Below are positions 1-9,920 of a DNA stretch of 64,000 bases, piece by piece (position 1 is the first letter of the stretch; the number at the start of each line of letters is the position of its first letter). The notes below the pieces were generated by a model. That model did not search any database. It had not been told where the DNA came from and saw only the letters and a program-made list of their open reading frames with translations. The DNA is from Hyaloraphidium curvatum. Its lineage: Eukaryota > Monoblepharomycota > Hyaloraphidiomycetes > Hyaloraphidiales > Hyaloraphidiaceae. Location of the stretch: assembly GCA_025558095.1 (NCBI GenBank), contig JAIVFI010000012.1:620001-684000 (forward strand), written 5' to 3'. A program made the position numbers and the translations under genes.

Positions 1-218
1 GGGGACGGCGGAGGCAGGAGACGAGGGCGCGGGAACGAGTGGCCGGTCGGGGAAGGAGCTTGCCACGATTTTGTCGGGTCGGGCCGTTCGGGAGTCGATC
101 CAACGCCCAACTTGTCTCCCGGGCCGGCGCACACTCGCTCGCATCACTCGCCGATATGTCCAGGAGACAGCCATATCCAGTGTCTATCAAAGCCAGAATA
201 AGGACAATGAAGTGCCCG

Positions 219-1502
219 CTACATGAATGCCGCCGCGATGGCCGCCGCCGCCAGCGCCCAGACCATGCCCCCCGCACCTGCCTCCCTCCTGGCGGACGAC
301 CCGATCTGGTCCACCAACCCCCCGGGAACCCCATCCAGCGCACCAGGGCGGCTCCTCGATGCGGTGCCCGTTGGCGCAACCTGCGTCAGCCTGTTCGGCG
401 CGGTGGTTGTCGACGTCGGCCTGCCGAGCGACAGCGTGCGCCGCGTGCTCCGCGAGGTGGTCTCCACCGCACCGGTCGGTTCCTCCTCCGCCACCGTCGG
501 CGCGGCATCCACCGAAGGGGAGGGCTCAGGAGGCCCCGAGGGCAGCTCGGTGACCGCCGGCGCCTCGCTCGTCGTCGTCGTCCCTGCACCGTCTTCGGGC
601 TGCTCCGTCTCGGGCCCGGCATCGAACCCATCCGGCCTCACGCCAAGCGGCACCACCACCCTGCCCACGAACCCCGTGCAGCCGTCCGTTATCGACCCGT
701 CGCCGTACACGGTCGCGCACCGCCCTCCGCACTGCGCCGCGGCGCTCTCGGCGATGTAGAAGAACCCGCAGGCGTCGGCGCAGGGCATGTCCAGGGGCGA
801 GGGGCCGAAGACGGCGTCGCAGAGCGTGGCGACGTCGGCGAACTCGGCGGGGATGTCGGGGGTTGCCGAGGGGACGGTGGGGTCAACCGCTGGAGAGGTG
901 GGCGTGGGGAGCAGGGTGGCGTCGGTGGTGGCCTCCGAGGTCGGTTCCTCCGGCGCCGGTTCGGGGCTGGGTTCCGGTGCGGGCTCCGAGGTGGCCTCCT
1001 CGGCGGGCAACGTCTGCGTGGCCTCGGCGGGCAGCGTCTCCGTAGCTTCGGCCGGCAGCGTCCCCGTCGCCTCCTCCCCGACCGTCGTCGTGGTCGTGTG
1101 CGTCTCGCTAGTCGTGCTCGTCGTCGCCGCCGTCGTGGTGCTCGTGGTCCGCGTCCGGGTGGGGAACCGCGTCCGGGTGCGGAACGACCTCGACGTCGTC
1201 GCGGCTGTCGAGCTCGAGGTCGACCGCGTGGCCGTCCGCGACAGCGAAGAAGACGTGCTCCGCGTCGACGAGGTCGCCGAGGTGGTCGACGGGCCGGGCG
1301 CGAGCTGCGTGGCAATCTGCCGCCGCGCGACGGCGACCTCCGCGGCGGCACCGCCCGGCCCCGCGGGGTCCGCGGCCCCGCTGGCGGCCCACGACAGCAA
1401 AGCAAGCAGCGCCGCCAGCAGCCGCGCGAGCCGCACGGTCCGCTTGCCCGCACCGCCGCGCGCCGGGCCGGCCTGCCGTCCGCGCAGCCGTCGGGTACTC
1501 AT
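219..1502 (-). CDS. Ser/Thr-rich secreted surface protein, probably GPI-anchored
   Basis: Intronless, about 427 residues from the ATG at 1502. That start was preferred over an in-frame ATG 45 nt upstream because it puts a basic stretch and a Leu/Ala-rich hydrophobic core (about residues 25-42) at the N-terminus, as in a signal peptide. A long Ser/Thr stalk (about 65-220) has runs of Thr and repeated LPAEAT units. A compact segment with eight cysteines follows (about 228-275), then a second Ser/Thr-rich stretch. The protein ends in a hydrophobic Ala-rich tail after small residues, the pattern of a GPI-attachment signal. This organisation is typical of fungal cell-wall or surface glycoproteins. 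The Cys-rich segment could be a small carbohydrate-binding or adhesin fold, but I do not recognise it. High S/T bias makes homology-based naming unsafe. Confidence 0.6.
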   Translation of the reverse strand: MSTRRLRGRQAGPARGGAGKRTVRLARLLAALLALLSWAASGAADPAGPGGAAAEVAVARRQIATQLAPGPSTTSATSSTRSTSSSLSRTATRSTSSSTAATTSRSFRTRTRFPTRTRTTSTTTAATTSTTSETHTTTTTVGEEATGTLPAEATETLPAEATQTLPAEEATSEPAPEPSPEPAPEEPTSEATTDATLLPTPTSPAVDPTVPSATPDIPAEFADVATLCDAVFGPSPLDMPCADACGFFYIAESAAAQCGGRCATVYGDGSITDGCTGFVGRVVVPLGVRPDGFDAGPETEQPEDGAGTTTTSEAPAVTELPSGPPEPSPSVDAAPTVAEEEPTGAVETTSRSTRRTLSLGRPTSTTTAPNRLTQVAPTGTASRSRPGALDGVPGGLVDQIGSSARREAGAGGMVWALAAAAIAAAFM

Positions 1503-1905
1503 CGCGTCCTCCTGCCCGTCTGCCGACCCCGATATCCGATGAAGCAACCGCAGCGATTACAATGTGCTCCACGCAGTGCTCGTTAGAAGGTCAACGCGGC
1601 AGACGGAGCCGCGAGAAGCGCATGTGGGAGCAGGATCTCTCGCTGAGGCGAAGCCCGGGCTGGGGAGCGGCCAACCTTCCGCAGCTGGCTTCCCTAAACG
1701 GCGGGGCGCGACAAGGCCCGACCGGCGCGCGAGACCGAGGGGACCATGCGAGGTGCGAGTGGCATGCATGATGTAGGTGTCGTCGGCCCGGGGAAGCGAA
1801 ACGGTCGGGCACGGAGAACCGGCCCGCCTCCCCCCCCCGTGCAAGCCCCTCGCCAGAGCTGCCGACGGGGGCCTGGAAAGTCTTCTCCAATAAACACGGA
1901 CGAAG
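1503..1905. other. intergenic, no gene seen
   Basis: The stretch lies between the start of the surface protein and the stop of the MFS gene, both on the minus strand, so it should hold the surface-protein promoter. No convincing ORF, RNA gene or repeat was seen. Confidence 0.5.
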
Positions 1906-3485
1906 CTACACCTTCGCCAACCACTTCCCGCCCGACATGTGCATCCTCAGCGCCCACGCAAACCCCGCCGCCACCAGCATCACCGCTCCCGAGAACGCCA
2001 TCATCCCCAGGTACCCCGCCGCGTCCACGATCGCCCCCTGTATCTCGGGCCCCGCCAGGGACCCGTACGCCGCGAACGAGATGGCCATCGACATGGCGCC
2101 CGCCGCGGACGCCTCGTCGAAGTTGTTTGCCACGGTGTTTCCGACGAGCGCGTTGAAGGCGCCGTTGGCGAAGCCCTGCAGTGCCATGTACCCGAGGAAC
2201 AGGGCGCCGGTCCGGGCAAAGGGCCAGAACGCGACCATCAGCAGGCCCGAGAGGGCCACGTAGAAGGAGACGTTGGTGGCGGGGCCTCCGATGCGCTCCG
2301 CAAAGGCGGCCGAGGCCGCGCTCCCGAGGATCTGGCCGGCGTTTAGGACCACGACGGAGTGGGCGGCCTGGGTGGGGTCGAGGCCGATGACGTCGCGCGC
2401 GTACGAGGGGCCGAATGTGGCGGGGCCCAGCGATCCGAAGGGGAGGAAGAAGATGAAGCCGCAGGAAAGGAGGAAGGGGGTGGAGAAGACGAGGCGGCGG
2501 AGGGGGATGTGCTCGCGCGGTGCGGATGCCGGCTTCAGCTGGTCCCTGGTAAGAGTGGCATAGTGGCTCGATAATCCGGGCAGCGTCTCGATGCTGGCGG
2601 CGGGAAGGGTCGCCCTGTGCAACGTGACCGTGCTGTTTAGCGGGTCTGCGGCGACTACCTGCTCCTCCAAAGTCCCGCAGGTATCGGCTGTCGACCCCGT
2701 GTCCGGAACCGGAGGCCCGGCTTCTGCAGAAGAGAGAGGATCGCAAGGCGGACCCGCGTCTCCTTCCTCGTCCCAGCTCTCCGCCGGGACGCACAGCATC
2801 GACGCCCCCGAGAGCACCGCACCTCCCACGATCCCCGTCACCCTCAGTGCCCACGGAAGACCCCAAGCATCGATCATGGCCTGCGTCGCCGCGGCAAGCG
2901 CGAACCCGCCGAATCCCATCCCGGTGATGGCCAGCCCAAAGGCCGTCGAGCGGTAGTCGCCGGCCATGGCAAAGTAGCGGGGAATCATGCCCATGGTCGC
3001 GAAAACGACGAAGCTGGCCCCGAGCCCGGCCAGGAACCCCTGCGCAAAGACGGTGAACCCGAAGGAGGGCGACGACCCGGCGAGCAGGAACGCGAGGCCG
3101 AAGGCGGCGGCGCCCGCGAGCGCGGCCGCGCGGAACCCGATGCGCGGGTGCTCGGCGAGCCGGCCGGCGGCGAGGCCGAAGAGGGTCGAGGCGAACTCGG
3201 CGAGCGCGCCGGGGAGCTGGCACCGGCGCTGCTGCCCGTCGAACCCCGCGACGGGCGGCGGGGTGGAGCAGTATGCGGCGGCATACACGCCGTAGCTGAC
3301 TATAAACCCGACGGCGAAGAATTGAGTGAAGAACTGTGGCATGCAGGGCCGTCGCATGGGTGGATTCGGCGAGCGGATGTCAGCGAGGCCGGCGGGGCCC
3401 GCAGCGTCGCGCTCACCACGCCGAGGACGAGGATCCAGCGGAAGGTCCCCTTTCTGAGGCGCAGACGGCCGCGCAGGAAGTGCAT
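1906..3485 (-). CDS. MFS transporter, monocarboxylate-transporter-like
   Basis: Two exons, 3485-3417 and 3333-1906, joined across an 83-nt intron (3334-3416, GTGAGC donor, CACAG acceptor), give 498 residues. Splicing is required: exon 1 supplies the first half of transmembrane helix 1 (TFRWILVLGV) and exon 2 continues with FFTQFFAVGF. About twelve hydrophobic helices are visible, split six and six by a roughly 100-residue acidic, Ser/Pro-rich cytoplasmic loop. This layout and the glycine-rich helices fit the monocarboxylate porter branch of the major facilitator superfamily, so a carboxylate or other small organic acid is the likely cargo at a cell membrane. Substrate cannot be read from sequence. 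An in-frame ATG at 3560 would add 25 polar residues; the inner ATG gives a compact cytosolic N-terminus. Confidence 0.8.
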
Positions 3486-3830
3486 CGCGCACCGTTTCGT
3501 TTCAGCATTCCACTGGTGTTGAATGGTTCGTGACTCGACGGAGGGACGCGGATGACTCAAACCCTTGAGGATCGGGTGACGTCAGGATGCCTCCTTCGCC
3601 CCGGGAAGCGCGCAGGGGCACAAATACAAGCCGAGCAGGGGTATGATGACTCTGCTTGCTCATGTTCCTAGGTAGCGATCTTCCTGCTGTACGCACTACA
3701 AGCACGAAAAGGCGGCCAGAGTCCGACACGTCGGGCCATCCGCGAACTTCCCCTCGTGCAAAAACGCGAGGCACGGAAGCATTCTTCACGTCCCGCCCGT
3801 AAGGGTCGCGGGGGACGCGGAACGCGATGC
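3486..3830. other. intergenic, no gene seen
   Basis: Upstream region of the MFS gene. No coding or RNA feature was recognised. Confidence 0.4.
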
Positions 3831-3855
3831 GATGCCAATGGCACCGCCGCCGGGA

Positions 3856-4603
3856 TCATCTCCGCTTCAGCCCGTACCAATTAAGCCCAAATGTCTGCTG
3901 CAGCGCCCACTCATCCCACCGAATGCGTCGCACGTCCACGTCCAGCGTCCGCCCGGTGCGCTCCGCCGGTGCCTCGAGCCCCGCGCAGCCCAACCACGGC
4001 CGAGGTGTAGAATTCCGAATATCTTGGCGAGTCGATGGTGCCCTTCCCAAAGTCGGCCGTGATGGGAGGTCTGGGCACGTAGCGCTGGAAGTCCGCGTCT
4101 GCGCCGAGCACCATGCCCCCTGGACGATGGCGAAAGCGACGATCGCACTCTCCGCGCCCGGGCCGATGACGGGGATGCCGCTCTCGGCCAGGAAGTCGGC
4201 GAGGAGCACGTCGGTGGCCAGCGGCACCGGCTTGTTCCCGTCCACAATCTCCTCCCCCGTCCGGACCTGCCACTTTTTGCGCGCCTACTCGTGCGTGGCG
4301 AACCGGCTCGGGCTCACCACGGCGGCCGCGTTGACGCCCGACGCGGAGGCGGCCTCCGCGAAAAGCTGCACGCGTGTCTCCATCGTGTCCAGGGCCTCCC
4401 AGAGGTCCGCACTGGATGTTCCAGAAGCGCGTCAGCAAGTGGACAGCGTCCAGGAAGACCTTTGTCCGGGCACGGAGGGGGTAGGGCGCCCACCACCGCG
4501 GCGGCTCGGCTTTGTCGCGCGCACAGTGCAGGGAGCGGTAGCTCTGCCCAGAGCGGCGGAGCACGCTGCCGAGGAGGCGGGCGTTCGATTGGAGGGAGCG
4601 CAT
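3856..4603 (-). pseudogene. decayed protein gene, possibly fatty acyl-CoA reductase-like
   Basis: Minus-strand protein-like segments fall in all three frames and cannot be joined into one clean ORF. In order they are a basic segment ending near FLDAVHLLTRFWN, a segment reading LWEALDTMETRVQLFAEAA up to an in-frame TAG near 4289, a segment around LLADFLAESGIPVIGPG, one reading RPPITADFGKGTIDSPRYSE, and a C-terminal piece with VDVRRIRWDEW before a stop. The last piece resembles, from memory, the end of eukaryotic fatty acyl-CoA reductases (FDVR..W..Y...G...Y.LK). The apparent gap around the TAG is only 33 nt, shorter than any accepted intron here, so I read this as disabling damage. Correct splicing of an unrecognised family remains possible. 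Confidence 0.25.
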
Positions 4604-4610
4604 CGCGTGC

Positions 4611-5150
4611 CCGGTTGATGCCGCTTTGGCCGATTTCGCAGATGCGTTCTAGGCAGGGACGCGTTTCGCCTGACGCCACGGGGCCCCGCGCCGCGCTGTC
4701 GGAGTCCCCGCCTCTGCGCTCCTTCATAAGTTGCCCTTGCAGTCCGGTCGAGCCGCGACGGGGATGCAGGCTCATAATCCGACGGCAAATACTGGGATGT
4801 CGATGGTCTCATGGCCCGCCAGACCGGCCGTCTGCGCGCCGTTGTTCAGCGGGGGCGCGTACTGGGTTGCCAACAGCTTATGAACAGGTTCAAGGAAGCC
4901 TGTACCCGGCAGCTCGGCGGACATCTAACCCCTCCCCTCTTCCCCGAATTCAATGTATATGGCGTGACGTGATGTATCGGGGTTGGGGGGCGCTCAGCGC
5001 CTGTGATAGAGATCTGATCGATGGGGTGGCTGCGATGGGTCGATCGGGCGGCGGCGGCAGTAGCCAGCAAGACTCCTCGCATACCGCAGTAGGAGTCAGC
5101 GCAACCGCAACTGCCGGCGCCACACGCGGGCGCGCAGTGTGCGGGCGCCG
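4611..5150. other. intergenic, promoter side of the ankyrin kinase gene
   Basis: No ORF of credible composition, RNA gene or repeat was seen in these 540 nt. Confidence 0.4.
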
Positions 5151-7697
5151 ATGGGGCTGTTCGGCCCGAGCAAGAAGGAGAAAGAGGAGCAGCGCCAGCG
5201 CGAGGAGGAGGCGCGACGGGCGCGGGTGGCGGCGGAGCAGCGTCACCGCGAGGCGGAAGAGCGCACGAAGAGGGAGAATGAGGAGCGGCGCAGGCGCGAG
5301 GAGGAGCGGACGAGGGCAAAGTCCAAGGCGCTGGTGACCGCGTGCTGCGTTGAGAAGCCGGCAGCAGAAATACGCGAGCTCCTACGGTGGCCGGGCGTGG
5401 ACGTCAACTGGAAGGACGAGAACGGAAGCTTCGCGCTCTATTGGGCGTGCTACAACGGCAACGCAGAGGTCGTCCGGCTGCTGCTGGAGGACCCGAGGGT
5501 GAACGTGAACGCAAACAAGGGTGGGGCGACGGGACTCGTTGCGGCGTGCAACCAAGGGCGCATCGAGGTGGCCCGGCTGCTGCTCGCCGACCCGAGGGTG
5601 GACGTGAACGCCGGGAAAGGCGCGGGCGGCACCGGCTTCTACCACGCGTGCTGGAGGGATCACTTGGACGTTGTGCGGCTGCTCCTCAAGGACGCGAGGG
5701 TGGACGTGAACGCGATGGGGGATGGCACGAACACCGGCCTCAAGTGGGCATGCTATGGCGGGCACTCGAAAGTCGTGAAGCTCCTCGTTGCCGACCCGAG
5801 GGTTGACGTGAACGCGGCGGACGGCGATGCTCTTCGTACAGCATCTTACCGAGGGTACTTGGAAGTCGTGAAGCTCCTTCTTGCGGACCCGAGGGTTAGT
5901 GTCGATTCGGGTTTCAGAGGGGCTTGCTCGGGAGGGCAGACTGAGCTCGTGCGGCAATTTCTGGGGGACCCGAGGTTGAACGTCAACGCGGCGGACGAGA
6001 ACGGTTGGACGGGTTTCATCAGTGTTTGCTCCTCGGGCAAAGCCGATGTCGTCCGGCTACTCGTGGCGGATCAGAGAGTGGAAATCAACGCACGGACCAA
6101 GGATGGTTGTACAGGTTTTCTCTATGCTTGCTACTCCGGAAAGGCTGATGTTGTCCAGCTGCTTCTCACGGACAAGAGGGTGGACCCGAACGCCAAGGCC
6201 GAGAAGACGTGGGAGTTGCCGGAAGGCGACGCCAAAGTGGTATTACGCGGCGTTACCGCGTTCATGATGGCCTGCTGGGAGGGCAAGACGGACGTGGTTT
6301 CCCTGCTGCTTGCCGAACCAAGAGTCGACACGGACGCCGTTGACGGAGACGGCAACACCGGCTTCATTTTGGCCTGCCGGAGGAAGCACGACGACCTGCT
6401 CAAGCTTTTGCTCGGCCGTCCGGATCGCCTGGACGTTTCCAAGCGCAACATTCGAGGCCAGAGCGGCGCTGACTTGGCATCCGAAAGCGTGAAGGGCATG
6501 ATTGAGCGCGCGGTTTCAGAGAGACGGACCAAGCAAGCGGAAAAGGAGGAACGGAAGCGGCAAGAGGAGGCAGCTCGGAAGAGAGCGGAGGAAGAAGCTC
6601 GGAAGAAAGCGGAGGAGGAAGCTCCTGACGTGACAAAGTGCCCATCGGAACCCTCGGGCGGCTCCTCCCGATCGAATGCCTCCGCGCACAGCTCCAAATC
6701 CGACCACTCGGCCTTCCTCTCCAAGCTCCGCATCACGAAGGACGAGGTCAGCTACTCCACCGACCCCGCGTCTATCCTCGGCGAGGGCTCCTTCGCCACC
6801 GTGTACCGAGGCGTGCTCAGGGGCGCCACCCGGGTGGCCGTCAAGACGATCAAGGGCGAGGTGAACCCCGGGGCGGTGCAGATGTTTCTGAAGGAGATCG
6901 CGGTGTGGGACGGGCTGAATCAGCGCAACGGTAGGTCCATCGAGTCGGGCCCTCTTGGCCGCCCCGCCCGAGCTCAACGGTACGCAGTGCTCCCCCTCCT
7001 GGCCTTCTGCGAGTCTCCGCCCCTGCTCATCTCCGAGCTTACCGACGGTGATATGCGTTCGCGGCTCGACAAGCTGCGCTGGGACCAGACTGTGGGGCTC
7101 AGGTATCTTCGCGAGGTCGCCACCGGGATGGCCTACCTGCACTCGTTCAAAGTGCTTCACGGTGACCTCAAGTGCGCGAACATCATGATCGGTGCGACAT
7201 CCTAGCCTGTTAACTGTCGCGCATCTGACCTTGAGGCACCGCAGACCACGACATCCCCAAGATCGCCGACTTTGGCCTCGCCAAGGTCCGCTCCCACCTC
7301 TCCCTCACCACCACCCGCGGCGACCGCGAATCCGGCGGGTCAGTGAGCGGCACCCCGCCCTTCATGGCGCCGGAGCTCTGGCGCGGGGGCAAGCTCCGTC
7401 CCCCCGTGGACGTGTACGCGTTCGCGATGGTGTGCTACGAGGTCACCGATGAGGGCGGGTATCCTTTCGAAGGGCTTTGGATGGCGGCAGTGGGTATTCC
7501 TACGCGGCGGACTTGCATCCATCACTGAACTGCAGTGCCTGTCTTAGGTCAGCGAGGCCGTTCTCCGCGGGGACCGCCCCGAGCGCCCTGACAGCGCCGA
7601 CGACAAGATGTGGGCGCTCATGGAGCGCATGTGGGCGCAGAATGCGGCGGACCGGCCGACGTTCGTCGAGGTCTGCGCGGAAATGGAGGGGTGGTAG
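5151..7697 (+). CDS. ankyrin-repeat protein kinase (TKL-like)
   Basis: Four exons (5151-6930, 6988-7191, 7245-7489, 7548-7697) separated by introns of 57, 53 and 58 nt give 792 residues; phases agree. Residues 1-60 form a highly charged Glu/Arg helix. About ten ankyrin units follow (about 60-440), each closing with a variant of LLLADPRVDVNA. A second charged Glu/Lys helix lies near 456-490. The kinase domain (about 531-790) has a glycine loop GEGSFATVYRG, the VAVK lysine, a catalytic loop LHGDLKCAN, the DFG aspartate and a PPFMAPELW activation segment. The catalytic loop has Gly in place of the usual Arg of HRD (non-RD type). It is probably a cytosolic signalling kinase whose ankyrin array binds a partner. 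Without splicing, the ORF stops inside the catalytic loop at about 7205. Confidence 0.85.
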
Positions 7698-7904
7698 GCG
7701 ACGCGGCGGCGGCGGCGGTGATGGCCGGAGTGAAGATGGATGCGGAGCATCAGGAGTATTCCATACTTCTGCAGCAGTTACAGATCAGTCGCACGTCCCG
7801 AATGGTGATGGATGAGGTGTCACTACGCGCTTCTCCGCCAAAGCAAACCGCCGCCCCCTGTCGCATTACCCACGCAAACCACAGATCGAATTCGCCTTGA
7901 TAGA

Positions 7905-9059
7905 CTACGCCCTAAACCTCCTTCCCCAGTCCTCCCCCTGTACCACCAACCCTCTCACAACCGGCAACCTCCTCTCCTCATACCTCGCCAACCCCTCCCC
8001 CACACTCACCCCACCGCTTAGCGCCTCGCCCAGCGCCAATCCGTCCGCGATCGCGTGCCTCGCCCCCGCCCCCGTGATCGGGCTCGCCGTGTGCGCCGCG
8101 TCGCCCACGGCCGCGAAGGGCGGGGAGGCGAGGCGGGAGGGGAGGTGCGCGAAGATGCCGGCGGCAAAGAGGCGGCTCTCCTCGACGGTCGCCTGGACGA
8201 GCGAGGAGAAGGGCGGGGGCCATGTTTTCTGGGCGAGGGAGAGGACGTGCTGTGCGGTCGAGGGGAGGAGGGAGGCGGCGGCGACGCTCCGCGGATCGGT
8301 CCGCGAGCCGTTGGCGGTGCGGAACCACGCGTGCACGTCGTCCAGCGTGGCGGCGGTGTACCATCCCCAGTTCAGGCGGGGTTCGGCGTCGGGATCCGAG
8401 GGGTCGGGCGGGATCGGATACGCGACGAGGTGGTCCCGCGGGGTGGTGGCGAGCCGCATCGTATCCGCCGGGAAGTGGACGTCCAGATTGTGCGCGCGGA
8501 GGGAGGAGCGGGGAAGGAGGCCGCGCCAGAGGACGTAGCCCGAGAAGGAGGCGCGGGAGCCGGGGTCGACGAGGTGGCGGAAGGCCGAGTTGTACCCGTC
8601 GGCGAGGACGACCAGGTCCGCGGGGAGGTGTTCGCCGCTGTCCAGCGCGACGACAGCGCCGTTCCCTTCCCGTTGTATGGATTCAACGGTGCGCGGGACG
8701 AGGTACGTTCCCGAATAGCAGGAGCGCAGGTAGCTCGACAGTCCGAACCACGACGCGTGTTCGCCCCTCATGGCTTCCGCGTAATCTCCCTCAGCCTTTC
8801 CGTCGCGCACGAAGGTCACCGTCCTTTTCGGCGTCTTGAGCGTGGCCAGCGGCTCCACCGGCCGCCCGGCGAGCGCGCCGATTGCGCGGACGGTCGCGAC
8901 GTCGACGCCCAAACCCGCGCCGCGGTCGTCCATCGACGCCGATTTCTCGACGACGGTGACGCGCCAGCCAGCGGCAATTAGCGCGGTGCCCGCCGCGAGG
9001 CCCGCGATGGAGCCGCCGACCACGACCGCGTGGCGCGCGGGCACCGGCGCGTTGGACAT
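7905..9059 (-). CDS. FAD-dependent monooxygenase, aromatic-ring hydroxylase type
   Basis: Intronless, 384 residues from the ATG at 9059. An N-terminal Rossmann motif (VVVGGSIAGLAAG) is followed by an acidic VVEKS strand end for the ADP ribose. The second FAD motif, GDAAHTASPITGAGA, lies about 70 residues from the C-terminus. A YVLWRGLLP segment in the middle is characteristic of this flavoprotein group (salicylate, hydroxypyridine and polyprenyl-type hydroxylases). The reaction would be NAD(P)H- and O2-dependent hydroxylation of an aromatic or heteroaromatic substrate. Reading 35 further residues upstream would add a hydrophobic, signal-like stretch that is unusual for the family, so the inner start was chosen. 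Intronless, bacterial-looking structure is compatible with transfer. It is divergent from the NAT gene downstream. Confidence 0.8.
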   Translation of the reverse strand: MSNAPVPARHAVVVGGSIAGLAAGTALIAAGWRVTVVEKSASMDDRGAGLGVDVATVRAIGALAGRPVEPLATLKTPKRTVTFVRDGKAEGDYAEAMRGEHASWFGLSSYLRSCYSGTYLVPRTVESIQREGNGAVVALDSGEHLPADLVVLADGYNSAFRHLVDPGSRASFSGYVLWRGLLPRSSLRAHNLDVHFPADTMRLATTPRDHLVAYPIPPDPSDPDAEPRLNWGWYTAATLDDVHAWFRTANGSRTDPRSVAAASLLPSTAQHVLSLAQKTWPPPFSSLVQATVEESRLFAAGIFAHLPSRLASPPFAAVGDAAHTASPITGAGARHAIADGLALGEALSGGVSVGEGLARYEERRLPVVRGLVVQGEDWGRRFRA

Positions 9060-9920
9060 CGTCAGCGCGATGCGGTGGCCGGCCGGGGGCAGGGCGGCCA
9101 GCACAAGGCAGGCAACGGAAGCACAGGTGGGGAAACGCGTGTTTTCGAGGCAGGTGGGCGACAACGCGGTGTTTGATAAGCGGAGTTCCGGGATCCAAGG
9201 AGGGATTGCTCCGAGCCGCAGCTTCGCCGGGCGAAGGATCTTCTCGCCTTGTGCTGCATTCCATCTGTCGGACTTTCATGATTGTAGAGAAAGGGGCGAG
9301 GGAAGCCCAGCGGGTCCCGCATTGGCGGCCGTTCCCCGGTGATCGGCCATCGTTGAAGTTGAGGTGAGCGTCCCGGACGAGGACCGCTCCGCCATCGCCT
9401 AAGCGGGGGTTTCAGCTCCGCGCTCTTCAAACCTTTTGTCCATCAAGTAGGCCTTTGCCCATCGAACAGGAAGTCAAGGCACGTGATTCGATCGGCCTGT
9501 GAAGGGCGGGCCCCGGGCGGTGGATCCCAGGTGGCTGTGCGTCGCGCTCCGCGCGCATCACAACTAATCGAGGCCTGCGCATTGCGATACGAAGCGGCCG
9601 TGCACTTTGATACAGGGTGTCTTCTCTCACGCGCAGGAACTTCTGACGGCGGAGGATTTCCGTGTGTTCGGGGAGTGACGTGAGTCCAGCCAGGTTTCCG
9701 CGGAACGGTGGAACGTCCGTGGAAAATCGGAACTCGGAAACGTCCAGGGGCCCTCCCGCGGTCAAAAGCTCGACGTGAACACGTCCGTTCCACATCGCAG
9801 ACACCGCCAACTTCCAGCGAACGCCAGACTTTGTTGCGGCCCGCTCAGCCTCTCCGTGAGCCTGTTTGCGGCCCGCTTCCCGGGCCCGCACCGAACATCC
9901 TTCCTCCCAAGCAGACCACC
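9060..9920. promoter_or_regulatory. divergent intergenic region between monooxygenase and NAT
   Basis: 861 nt separate the two divergent start codons, so the region should contain both promoters. No coding sequence, repeat or recognisable operator was identified. Confidence 0.4.

Noticed and set aside
4280-4320. 33-nt intron in the degenerate gene at 4.3 kb
   Set aside because: It has GT and AG ends, but it is far shorter than any supported intron here and does not repair the downstream frame breaks.
5151-5175. N-myristoylation of the ankyrin kinase
   Set aside because: MGLFGPSK has Gly2 but Pro at position 6, which does not fit the usual consensus.
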